From Paenibacillus pectinilyticus (GTDB lineage: Bacteria > Bacillota > Bacilli > Paenibacillales > NBRC-103111): a stretch of 64,000 nt of DNA. A program made the translations under genes and the position numbers. The stretch is taken from NCBI RefSeq assembly GCF_001700435.1, contig NZ_LYPC01000027.1:674433-738432 (forward strand), read 5' to 3'. The notes beneath the pieces were generated by a model, which saw only the letters and a program-made list of their open reading frames with translations, did not search any database and was not told the origin of the DNA. This document shows positions 44,178-53,900 of the stretch, piece after piece (the stretch's first letter is position 1; every line of letters begins with the position of its first letter).

Positions 44178-47100
44178 ATGGCAAATCGAATAGATTTATT
44201 AGAAGAGTGGCATCATGCGGGCACCAAAGGAAATTATGGGTATCAGCTGGAGCAAGGATTGAATTTGGAATTCCCAATCCCAGATGGAGCGGTTGGTTGG
44301 TATCCGATCGGTTTCGAAAGAGGGAATGATGCGGCGCTGGATGTCATGGGCTGGCATGGCTTGGAGCTTGTTATTTATACAGCAGATGAAGAAACACAAG
44401 TAACCGTTATTGCTAGGTTTCTAGACGATCGATCTGTTTCAGCGTCAGTCTGGTTGGCTGGTGCAGGAGAGCATAGAGTCAGCTTGAAGTTGTCTGATTT
44501 TGATATTGAAGCAAGTAAAGGGAATATATGGCGCTTTCTCAAGAGTTTCGAGCTGCGCGGAGAAACTGAACTCATTCGGGCGGAACTTCGAAGAGAGCAG
44601 AAGATCTATCTGGAAAGTGATATACGGGGTAAATCCGGTGAGATTGGTGATGCAGTTGTCTATACAATGACGATTCATAATTGCACAGAGGTTAAGCAAA
44701 GTGTGATCGTCAAACAGATGTTTGAAGGTTGGGAGTCTCTGCTACCGGTCATCACACCTTCACGATTCACATTAGAGCCTAATGCGAAACAGGAAGTTAC
44801 AGCAACAGTTAACATACATGAGCGCATGGTGGCTGGGGGACATGAGACGACGGTACTCCGTTTTATCGCAGGAGGAGATAGTACAAGTGCCGTACAAGTA
44901 GCCTTTAAAACGATGCGTAGTTTGCAACATCCCTACATTTATCATAATGAAGAACAGTGGAGAGCGGTCAAGACGAAGATAGATACCCATGCCACATTTA
45001 AAGCAGGGTATGACGATATCATTGCAGTAGCAGATCGGTGGGAGGTGACTCCGCCGCTGCCGGTTGATGAGAGAGATTACTGTTATAACACAAGTGAGGA
45101 ATATGGGATCATGTCGGCCGCATATGCCTACGCATTGACCAAGGAATTGAAGTATGCAGAGAAAGTAGCGAAATTCTTGCGTTATTTTATTAATGAAGAT
45201 AACGGATATCCTAAAAAGAAGAAGGGCTGCAGCCAAAGCTATGTGCAGGAGGGTCATTTCTTCCAGCATCTTGCGATTCCTTACGACATCATCCATGATG
45301 CGGGTGTGCTAACCGTCGAAGATCATCGAGGCATTGAAAAATCGTTCCGAATCTACATGGACATCCTGGATCATCATCTTCAAAGAGGTCATATCTCCAA
45401 TTGGCTCCTGTCTGAAATTACAGGTGCCTTGTATTGCGCATTAGCAATTCAAGATATGGATAGAGCGCTTCGCTTTATGTACGGTGCTGGAGGCTCGATT
45501 GATCAATTGAAATACGGTTTGTTTAACGATGGATGGTGGCATGAATGCTCCGTTGGGTACAACACGTGGGTTTCATCTATGTACATTCATACTGCACATG
45601 CATTACTTCCGTTCGGATACAACTTGCTGCACACGCATTTCAGGATTCCATTTAATGATGAAGTTAACAGTACATTCGATGGCCAAGAAGCGGAAGTTAG
45701 ATTCGCCATGTACAACAAGAAGTGGGGCGGTAATCGTAAAAGCTATGTCTGTATCAAAGATTTGTTTGATGCTGTCATTCCATTTCTGAATGATCGTGGT
45801 GTGTTGTTCGGCATCAGCGACTCCGATGAGAAAAAGCTGGGTGGTGTCCATTTCGGCTCTACATTTGATTTGGCTTATCACTATTATCAGGATCCGGAAT
45901 ACATCGCGGTTATCCATCGGTTTGAACAAGCTGACCCTATATTCGGCCATGCTGATCTACCGGAGTACGTTTCCACCTATACGAAGAAAAACGCATTTTC
46001 AGATAACGTAGGAATCGCCATGTTAAGAAGTCAGACGGCGAACCGCGAGCAAAAAGATCAAATCCAAGCGGTCCTACGTTATGGTTCACATGGTTATGCA
46101 CACGGGCATTTTGACCGTACGGAAGTACTGTCCATTATGCGCCACGGACGCAGTTTCTTTAATCCTGAGCATGTCTGGTGGAGTTATGGGCATTTTATGT
46201 ATAAGTTTTATGTGCAAAATTCGATGACCAAAAACATGGTGGTTGTCGATGGGAAAATGCAGGTGCCAAGCGACTCCAAACGCTTGATGTTTTACGGCGG
46301 CCAAGCGATTCAGGCTACAGCAATCGAAACCGTGTCACGTTGGTCCTATCCACCGTATGGCGGCATGATTTATAGCGACAATGAAACTTTAGCAGATCGA
46401 TGCCAATTGAACGCAAGCTGGCTGCCAGAAGTGAAGGATGCACCGCCTTATGGCGCTTTATCGGATTTCACGGAACCGATCTTACAGCGAAGAGTGATGG
46501 CCGTTACGGATGACTATTTGGTTTTGTTTGATTATGTGAAAGGAGAAATGGAGCATCAGTACGACAGCTTATTCCAAATTAAAGGGTTTAAAGGGATCCA
46601 AGGGCAGGAGGTAAGATATACCAAGCATACGAGTCAATGGACGGATAATCCATTGTCGGATGCTCAGTTTATTACCGATTGCCATTGGTATGATGTCTCT
46701 GGCTCAAGTGTCGCCAACTTCGAGACAGTGTTTGGCGAAGGGGAAGATATGCGTGGAAATCGCACGGCACATAATATCCCTGGTGTATTGAAAATGGATG
46801 TACATACGGCATGGCCACCTCAGTCAGTTCAAATTACTGGTCGGGCAGCGGAGCATCATGGTATTACAATTCCATTCTCCTACCAGGTAGAGGTTGATGG
46901 TGAAGTTCAAGCACATGGTGAGTTTGGGGCATGGTTGCTGGGTGAGGGGAAATGCGATATCGATTTGCAAGGAGCAAAAACGATAAAGCTAAAAGTAAAG
47001 AACCACCCTATCTATAACGAGCAGAAGTATCCCCAGCGAACCAAACAAGGACTTTTCTGGGGAGATGCTTATCTAGTCCTAGCAGACGGGAGTACAAAAC

Positions 47101-47585
47101 TGTTATCTGAGTTAGCCTTGATGTATGAGAATATCGATCTCGGCTTCGGTATTGGTAAAGATTACGAAGGCGGACGGGTAACGATTGTTGGCAATGAATA
47201 TGCGAATGCGATTCCGACCAGTCCAATTGATCATGACAGAGATGGAACTATAAGTTTGGATTTGACTGGGACGGGAGCTAAGCGTTTTGTAGGGCTCATT
47301 GGCGCTGATGCGTTTCCTGGCGACGAAGCGCAACGTCGAATCACGTATGCAGTCCGGACAGAAGGGCAGATTGGCCGGTTTATTACGGTTGTTGAGCCAT
47401 TTGAGTCACAAGCGATGGTTATATCTGTGAAGGCTATTAATGACAGTACAGTGGAAGTGCAGCTGAAGGACGGTAGAACACAGGTAGTCACAGTTGACCA
47501 TATTGAGGCTGAAGATTTATCCGTCCGTATCGTGGAATCCAAAGAAGGTCGAATCATTTGTGAGGAACTCGCTTCAGGCAGATAG
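44178..47585 (+). CDS. Large cytoplasmic heparinase II/III-like protein
   Basis: 1135 residues with no signal peptide. Residues 1-140 form a beta-rich domain, and 145-250 a NEW3-like domain (VYTMTIHNCTEVKQSVIVKQ). The alpha/alpha-toroid follows at about 260-620, with the DGWWHECSVGYN segment near 449. The beta-sandwich begins with the heparinase II/III signature YGSHGYAHGHFDR (about 634-647), and further beta domains run to the end. The His residues in AHGHFD fit the metal/catalytic region of the family. Its likely role is lyase action on imported uronate oligosaccharides; a specific PL family cannot be named from motifs alone. It lies between importer 3 and the next lyase-like gene. Confidence 0.8.
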   Translation: MANRIDLLEEWHHAGTKGNYGYQLEQGLNLEFPIPDGAVGWYPIGFERGNDAALDVMGWHGLELVIYTADEETQVTVIARFLDDRSVSASVWLAGAGEHRVSLKLSDFDIEASKGNIWRFLKSFELRGETELIRAELRREQKIYLESDIRGKSGEIGDAVVYTMTIHNCTEVKQSVIVKQMFEGWESLLPVITPSRFTLEPNAKQEVTATVNIHERMVAGGHETTVLRFIAGGDSTSAVQVAFKTMRSLQHPYIYHNEEQWRAVKTKIDTHATFKAGYDDIIAVADRWEVTPPLPVDERDYCYNTSEEYGIMSAAYAYALTKELKYAEKVAKFLRYFINEDNGYPKKKKGCSQSYVQEGHFFQHLAIPYDIIHDAGVLTVEDHRGIEKSFRIYMDILDHHLQRGHISNWLLSEITGALYCALAIQDMDRALRFMYGAGGSIDQLKYGLFNDGWWHECSVGYNTWVSSMYIHTAHALLPFGYNLLHTHFRIPFNDEVNSTFDGQEAEVRFAMYNKKWGGNRKSYVCIKDLFDAVIPFLNDRGVLFGISDSDEKKLGGVHFGSTFDLAYHYYQDPEYIAVIHRFEQADPIFGHADLPEYVSTYTKKNAFSDNVGIAMLRSQTANREQKDQIQAVLRYGSHGYAHGHFDRTEVLSIMRHGRSFFNPEHVWWSYGHFMYKFYVQNSMTKNMVVVDGKMQVPSDSKRLMFYGGQAIQATAIETVSRWSYPPYGGMIYSDNETLADRCQLNASWLPEVKDAPPYGALSDFTEPILQRRVMAVTDDYLVLFDYVKGEMEHQYDSLFQIKGFKGIQGQEVRYTKHTSQWTDNPLSDAQFITDCHWYDVSGSSVANFETVFGEGEDMRGNRTAHNIPGVLKMDVHTAWPPQSVQITGRAAEHHGITIPFSYQVEVDGEVQAHGEFGAWLLGEGKCDIDLQGAKTIKLKVKNHPIYNEQKYPQRTKQGLFWGDAYLVLADGSTKLLSELALMYENIDLGFGIGKDYEGGRVTIVGNEYANAIPTSPIDHDRDGTISLDLTGTGAKRFVGLIGADAFPGDEAQRRITYAVRTEGQIGRFITVVEPFESQAMVISVKAINDSTVEVQLKDGRTQVVTVDHIEAEDLSVRIVESKEGRIICEELASGR

Positions 47586-47628
47586 CTGAGGATTATACTT
47601 ATCATGTTAAGGCAGGAGATGATGGACA

Positions 47629-50600
47629 ATGGGAGAAAAAACAGAACATAAGGCTCGCTTACAATCGCTTGTCGATAACGCTCAAACCCTATTGAAAACA
47701 AAGGGTGAATATTTTACGGAGGGGGCTAAACTGGCGTTAACCACAATGGTAAAAGATGCAGTTCTAGCTTTACATGGGGAATACCACATTCCTTTTATCA
47801 GAAATCGTGAGTTCTACAAACCTAGAGAGGAAGAAGCTGTTTTATTCGCAACAAAACGTTATACGATGGCACCTACCTACAATATGGATGGGAACGTTTA
47901 TCATGAATATGGCTTGGAGCCTGCTCTAACCTGGTTTAATGAGCAAGATATGTTGAACAAAGATCTTGCAACGCTGCAGAACTTGGCTAATTTAGCTATT
48001 AGCAAAGCTGAGGAATTGTTAGCCGCTTCGAAGACTGGGACAGCAATTGGGCAATTCGATACCGTTTCAGTAGCTCAATTACAAGGTGCAATCCAGGTAT
48101 TGAACGCAGTCAAAGAGGAAAACTCTAGCTCAGTTGAGCACTTAGCTAAGGCCGTTGTACATGTTATCAATATGAATAGAGATGTTCGTTTCTCGCGAGT
48201 ACTACGAACGGATGTTGATATGGCTTCCACCCTTTACCTGACGCCTGAGGGGTTGCAGAAAGTAAAAGAGTTAGCCCAATCCGATGCACTGATTCAAAAA
48301 GAATATGAGCAAATCGTTAACATCGCAAACACATACAGTTTGGATTACATTGAAAAAGCACTTAATTTATTCATGAAGGAAGAAACCGATTATGAGGAAA
48401 TAAATAAGCACTTTTATGTATGGAGCTCTACAGATAAAATTGTTAATTTCCGGGCGCCGGAGGGAGCGGTGAAAGCGGCGCTATCCTTCATTCTTCCTGC
48501 TCAAGAGAATGAACAGGAGGGGCTAGGCCATGTCTGGATCGACAATGTGAACATCCTTTCCGCGCAAGGCGGCAGCTTAACGATTGAAAATGGCGGATTC
48601 GATGAAGGCGATGATATGCCGTTTCACTGGCAGAACGATATACATCGTGGAACCCCGATACTCAAATGGGAGGGCCAATATCCATTCTGCGGTGGTGGAG
48701 CCAAAGGGGAAGTAATTACAGCTAATCCATCTTCGCAAACGCAATTCTCCTATAAAGCGGATACGGCCAAGCATTCCATATATATTTGTAATCCTACACC
48801 TCAGGATGAGGGGGGATGGTCGTACGACAAGGATATTCCAATAACTGGCGGGCTAGCGTACACGTTGACATTCGCAGCTAAGATTGATGGGAAGCTGAAA
48901 CAGGGGTTAAAAACGGTTATTACGTTTAAAGACGAGATGGATCATGTAATCGACGTGTTTGATTATGATTTTAATCGAAAATCATCGTTGCCCAACTCCT
49001 GCTTCCTATTAACGATGCAGTGCGATGCTATTCAGTATGCATTTACACAAGACGTGACGTACGCTTTCAAAGCAAAGAATGAAATCTTGTATACGTTAAA
49101 TGATTTCTGTCAGGGGGCTGAGCATTGGTTAGCTTGTAATTCACGTCCTGATGGCAGTGATTCTTACGGTGCCGTTCAAGGTGGAAGAGTCCTATGCAGC
49201 GTGGCAGTAACATATTCCTTCATTAAAGAAGCGGATGTGTTTACCCGCGAGGAGAAGGAGCGCTTTTATTCGATGATTGAATATTTGCTGCCTTATATGC
49301 TGGATTTAAGGGATCGTACTGAGCTTTCTCCGCTAGATGCCCAACATGGCAGCGGCAATTGGCAAACGGATATGTGTGCAGGTACCGCCTATATGATGAT
49401 TGTGCTAGACGATTTCCCGAATCGAAAAGCATGGTTCTATAATGCCTATATGGTGTTGAAAGCTCAATTGGAGCTAAATGTTAATCCGGATTCTTCCTGG
49501 CCGGAGTCAATCCGTTACCATCATGCGGCATTGGAGCGCTTTGCTGGCTTTGCGAGAGTGCTGGATCATGCCATCGGAGAAAACTGGTTCGAGACGACAC
49601 TGCTCGCCCGCATGTTTGATTTCAGTATCGATGTGCAGACACCGGGGTACTCGTTTTTTGATGGACGCATCGGAACACCACCGTTCGGAGATCATGCCTT
49701 AAGCGGGGGAGCCGAATTCGGGAGCTACGGAACTTATTTAGGTGATGTCGAAAAGGTGGATAAAGCATTAGCGGATCGCATGTATCATACATGGCACATG
49801 GCGGGTAAACCGTTCAAGAAGTTCTGGGGGGAAGGCATTGCCCTCGATAATATTCTCGGTAAAGGTGATTCGTACAAGGCCACCGGATCTATTTCCTTAG
49901 ATTCAACCCTGCATTATAAGAATGCGGGAATTTATGTGTTTAGGAAAAATTTTGGAAGCACCAATCAAAGTTATTTTGCGATTATGTCCAGTCCTGAGCC
50001 AATTGCTCACGGACATCTGGATCAAGGCTCGTTTATTTTATATAAAAACAGTATTCCGTTAGTAATGGACTCTGGTATTGAAGGGTATTTCGACAGCAGC
50101 ACCAGTTGGCATATCAGTTCGTATTCGCATGCTTGCATGCAGTTTGCTACCCAGAAGACTATACAGGAGAAGTCCGGTAACGGAACGATTAATCTGTCTG
50201 CAGGGACGTATAGTTTGGAGCGTGGGTGGGTTGATGTTCCAAGAACAAGTAAGGTTGTGAGCAGTAGCCTTGGCAGTCATCTAGATACGATTACTATACA
50301 AATTTCGAATCCTGAAGGTAAAGGCATACACACTAGAAAGGTTCTCTATGTAAAGGAATATGATCTCTATATCATTCGTGATACCGTTCAGGATTTTGAA
50401 GGTGAGTTGTTGTTTAATTTACCAGTGGCGGCAAAGCATTCTTATTTGGAAGACAATCGTGTTTATTCCGAAGGGATATATGATGTAGATTTGGAGACAT
50501 TCTTCGTCAGTAACGTGAAGCGAATTGAGTTAGAAAAGGGGCGATCCACCACATTTTTTGAAACTGAGCAAGAACAGGTATGTTTAATGGATTATGTTCG

Positions 50601-50763
50601 AGCCACTTCTGATGCCCGAGAAGGCTTCCTAACGATTTTACATCCCAAAGTGAAAGGACAGAAGAGTTTGCATGTAATGAAAGTAGATGAAGATAAGCTT
50701 CTCATCTCAATAGGAGATATAAAATTAGAAATTGATGTGCAGCGTGAGCTTGTATCTTTTTAA
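47629..50763 (+). CDS. Cytoplasmic heparinase II/III-like lyase, paralogue of the S-layer lyase
   Basis: 1044 residues, no signal peptide. The whole chain parallels the inner part of the 2203-residue secreted protein downstream: PFIRNREFYKPREEE, EGLGHVWIDNVNI (jelly-roll carbohydrate-binding-like segment), SRPDGSDSYGAVQGGRV (about 505-521), SWPESIRYHHAALERF (about 622) and AHGHLDQGSFILY (about 793). It probably acts on the same bonds in imported fragments. Its start is ATG 47629 after AGGAG. The fold and large multidomain relative recall PL33-type gellan/hyaluronan lyases, but this is only a suggestion. Confidence 0.82.
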   Translation: MGEKTEHKARLQSLVDNAQTLLKTKGEYFTEGAKLALTTMVKDAVLALHGEYHIPFIRNREFYKPREEEAVLFATKRYTMAPTYNMDGNVYHEYGLEPALTWFNEQDMLNKDLATLQNLANLAISKAEELLAASKTGTAIGQFDTVSVAQLQGAIQVLNAVKEENSSSVEHLAKAVVHVINMNRDVRFSRVLRTDVDMASTLYLTPEGLQKVKELAQSDALIQKEYEQIVNIANTYSLDYIEKALNLFMKEETDYEEINKHFYVWSSTDKIVNFRAPEGAVKAALSFILPAQENEQEGLGHVWIDNVNILSAQGGSLTIENGGFDEGDDMPFHWQNDIHRGTPILKWEGQYPFCGGGAKGEVITANPSSQTQFSYKADTAKHSIYICNPTPQDEGGWSYDKDIPITGGLAYTLTFAAKIDGKLKQGLKTVITFKDEMDHVIDVFDYDFNRKSSLPNSCFLLTMQCDAIQYAFTQDVTYAFKAKNEILYTLNDFCQGAEHWLACNSRPDGSDSYGAVQGGRVLCSVAVTYSFIKEADVFTREEKERFYSMIEYLLPYMLDLRDRTELSPLDAQHGSGNWQTDMCAGTAYMMIVLDDFPNRKAWFYNAYMVLKAQLELNVNPDSSWPESIRYHHAALERFAGFARVLDHAIGENWFETTLLARMFDFSIDVQTPGYSFFDGRIGTPPFGDHALSGGAEFGSYGTYLGDVEKVDKALADRMYHTWHMAGKPFKKFWGEGIALDNILGKGDSYKATGSISLDSTLHYKNAGIYVFRKNFGSTNQSYFAIMSSPEPIAHGHLDQGSFILYKNSIPLVMDSGIEGYFDSSTSWHISSYSHACMQFATQKTIQEKSGNGTINLSAGTYSLERGWVDVPRTSKVVSSSLGSHLDTITIQISNPEGKGIHTRKVLYVKEYDLYIIRDTVQDFEGELLFNLPVAAKHSYLEDNRVYSEGIYDVDLETFFVSNVKRIELEKGRSTTFFETEQEQVCLMDYVRATSDAREGFLTILHPKVKGQKSLHVMKVDEDKLLISIGDIKLEIDVQRELVSF

Positions 50764-50809
50764 AAACATAGGTGTGTTTATTTCATAGTTTCTTCAATTA
50801 ATAACGGTC

Positions 50810-50844
50810 TTAAAAAACAGCAGGAATACCTTAAATAAGTTCAT
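50810..50844 (+). promoter_or_regulatory. DR21 site F: 21-bp-phased direct repeat upstream of the S-layer lyase
   Basis: Half-sites TTAAAAAACAGCAG (50810) and TTAAATAAGTTCAT (50831), 21 bp apart. A -10-like TAATCT (50857-50862) lies at +26, as in site D. Confidence 0.68.
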
Positions 50845-50974
50845 GCCTATGTATGCTAATCTTTCGTTAAGCAGTCACACAAAATCATTGCGAGCGTAGT
50901 TAGGGGGGATTGTTCGCTATACCTGCAACCGATTACATGATAAACAATAACAGATTATTTTGGAGGTACTCCTA

Positions 50975-53900
50975 ATGTTAGTGAAATTTTGGAAGACAAG
51001 AATTTCAAGTATGTTGGCATTCTGTATGTTTTTTAGTTTGTTTTTTGGAACGGTTTCACCTGCACTGGCGGCAGATGATTCTGAGATGAGCGTTGTTGTG
51101 GTGAAGAAGAACCCGACGGACGATGCTACGATTCACTCAGGGAGTACCACTACCAACTATGGAACTGCTACGTCACTAGTTATAGGGAGCAGTAGATCCA
51201 GTTTAATGAAATTCGATTTATCCGATATCACCGATCCGATTCAAAGTGCAACATTAAAGCTTTATAAAGACAACACAAATGCAACAAATTTTACGGTTTA
51301 TCGAAGTGTTTATGATAGTTGGTCAGAGAGCACAATTACTTGGGACAAATGGTACCCTAAAGTGGGTGGCGTCCCCGATCTGACTCAAGCAGGTGAATCC
51401 TTGATTAGTACGGCTTGTACAACCTATCCCTGTGCGGCTAGCGGTGCAGCTGGAACGTTAGTTTCTATTAATTTGACAGATACTGTTATTCAAGAAATGC
51501 TGGGAGATAAGAAACTCTCACTTGTTTTTAAACGAACGGACGCTAGTGGAGTCGACAGCATTGCATTGACTTCAGCCGATATTGCTTCTAAGGAGAATAT
51601 TAAATCATCAAATGGTTACAGACCAGTACTCGAAATTTCAACACTCAAGGCTTTGACTGCAGCTGATCGCATCGCCAATGATAAGGCTAAGCTCCTTGAA
51701 CAGTTCAACAACAAGTCCGTGTCGGCCAATCTGGTTTTACCATTGGAAGGGGCGACCAATACCGCGATCACGTGGTCTTCAAGTCAACCGACGGTTCTTT
51801 CAAATGCGGGGGTAGTTACGCGCCCCGAATACACACAATCGGACGTTCCTATTACCTTAACTGCGACCCTCACATATGGTGGTATAACGGATACGGCTAC
51901 GATGAACGTCACAGTTCTTCGCATGCCAACTCCGACTGATGCTGAGCGGGTTGCGAAAGACAAAGAGCTTCTCATAGCGAAGTATAATAACATGACGGTT
52001 TACGGCAATGTAGACCTGCAACCAATTGGTACATATGGATTTTCAACATTGTCCTGGAAGTCTGATCAACCGGCAATCGTTTCGGATGCGGGAGTTGTGC
52101 AACGACCACTTGCTGATCAAACGGACGCTAAAGTGAAAATGGAAGTTAATATTCATTCCGGAACGGTTACTGAAGTTACCTATGTTAATTTTCTCGTACC
52201 GAAATTGACCATACGTACCGCAACTAAGGTGCAAGCCCTACAGAATATGATTGTAGAAGCAGGGAAGTTGAAGGATCAATTCAGCGTCGGAACAGCTGCT
52301 GGGCAAGTTACACAGGCAGCTAAAGATGAATTTGCAACCGTGATTACGTATGCCCAAACTGTGGTAAATGATCCAGCTGGTGATCTCGAGCTCGGGATGG
52401 ATCGTCTAAGGACGGCAGGAAAGACCTTCATTAGCACTGCGGTTATTTCCAATACTGTCATTGACGTAAAAGAAAATAAGCTGGCTTACTCTACGTACCG
52501 TCAAGACTTGACTAAGCTCGTATGGGAAGCAAAGGGAATGTTGCAAATTGATCCAGACATGTACACGCAAGCTTCCAAAGATGCCGTTCAGGAACAAATC
52601 GATCATGCAGAAGCTGTATTGAACGGCACTTACAAAGTACCTTTTGTACGTAATAGAGAATTTAATAAACCAAGACCGGATGAAGACATTCAGTTCGCTA
52701 TCGATCACTATTCCAAGGCCTCCCAACCATTTTCAGAGAAATATGGTCTTAAGGAATTGATTTCGTGGTATGCGAGCAATCATATTTTGGCAGGCACCTA
52801 TAATACGATTCAGTTAGCTCCAACAGATGATGCCTTCGTCTGGGTAACGGAGAAAACGAAGCCGCATAATGGAAACACGCTTATTTATAGTGAAGGCCGC
52901 ACTGCTTACATGAAGTTCGATTTGTCTGCCATTACAGCCAACGTGATGAAAGCAGATTTACATGTATCGAACTTCAAAACGGATCGGAATAACACGCAAG
53001 TACATGTCGAAAGCAACGATTCTTGGCAAGAAGACACGCTTGTATATCCAACATCCGGCGATCCGGTTCTCGGGCCAATCGTTAATACCTTTATTCTAGG
53101 AACGAAAGATGCGGTTGGTGCTGGAACTGTTGACTTGACGAGCTCAGTGAAAGTTGAAATGCTGGGTGACAAGAAGCTAACCCTTAGCTTTGATAATACA
53201 CCGGGGACGACATACGCTTCTGAAATATATTCAAACAACACCGCCGACCCGGCTAAACGTCCATATTTGGAGCTCTCTTTGAACCAAATCGTGGATGCGA
53301 AGCTACAGCAAAAATACGACCGAATCATCGCAGATGCTAATGCTCTTGTTCAACAAGCTGTTATCGGCTCTGGCGCATGGCAGTATCCGCAAAGTGTCGT
53401 AGATGGCGTGAACTCAACTGTGACAGCGGCTTTTCAAGCAAAACAAAATGGTAATACCGAAGCGATAGGTGCTGCACTTGTTCGTGTTTATAATGCAATG
53501 ACCGTCATGCGAGCTGCGCAAGTACTGAGAACGGAAGTCGAGCCAAATTCGAACCTCTATTTCTCGGAAGCAGGTTTGCAAGAGCTGCGAGACAAGATCA
53601 ATCAAGATCCTGCACTGAAAGCAAAATATGAAGAAGCGAAACAAATATCCGATCAACAAACACTTGCAGATCTAGAAAACTATCGACTTTTCCTGAATGA
53701 TCAAGTGGACTACAATGTGATGAACTCGCAATATAAGCTGTGGAGTAACTCTGCAACACTTAATTTCAATCCACCCGCGGGAACAGCAACAGCAACGCTG
53801 CAGTTCACCTTAGATTCAGCTGACAATGAAGTAGCTGGACTAGGCCACGCATGGATCGATAGTGTCAAGATTTCCCCGCCAGACTCGGCTGATTTGGACA

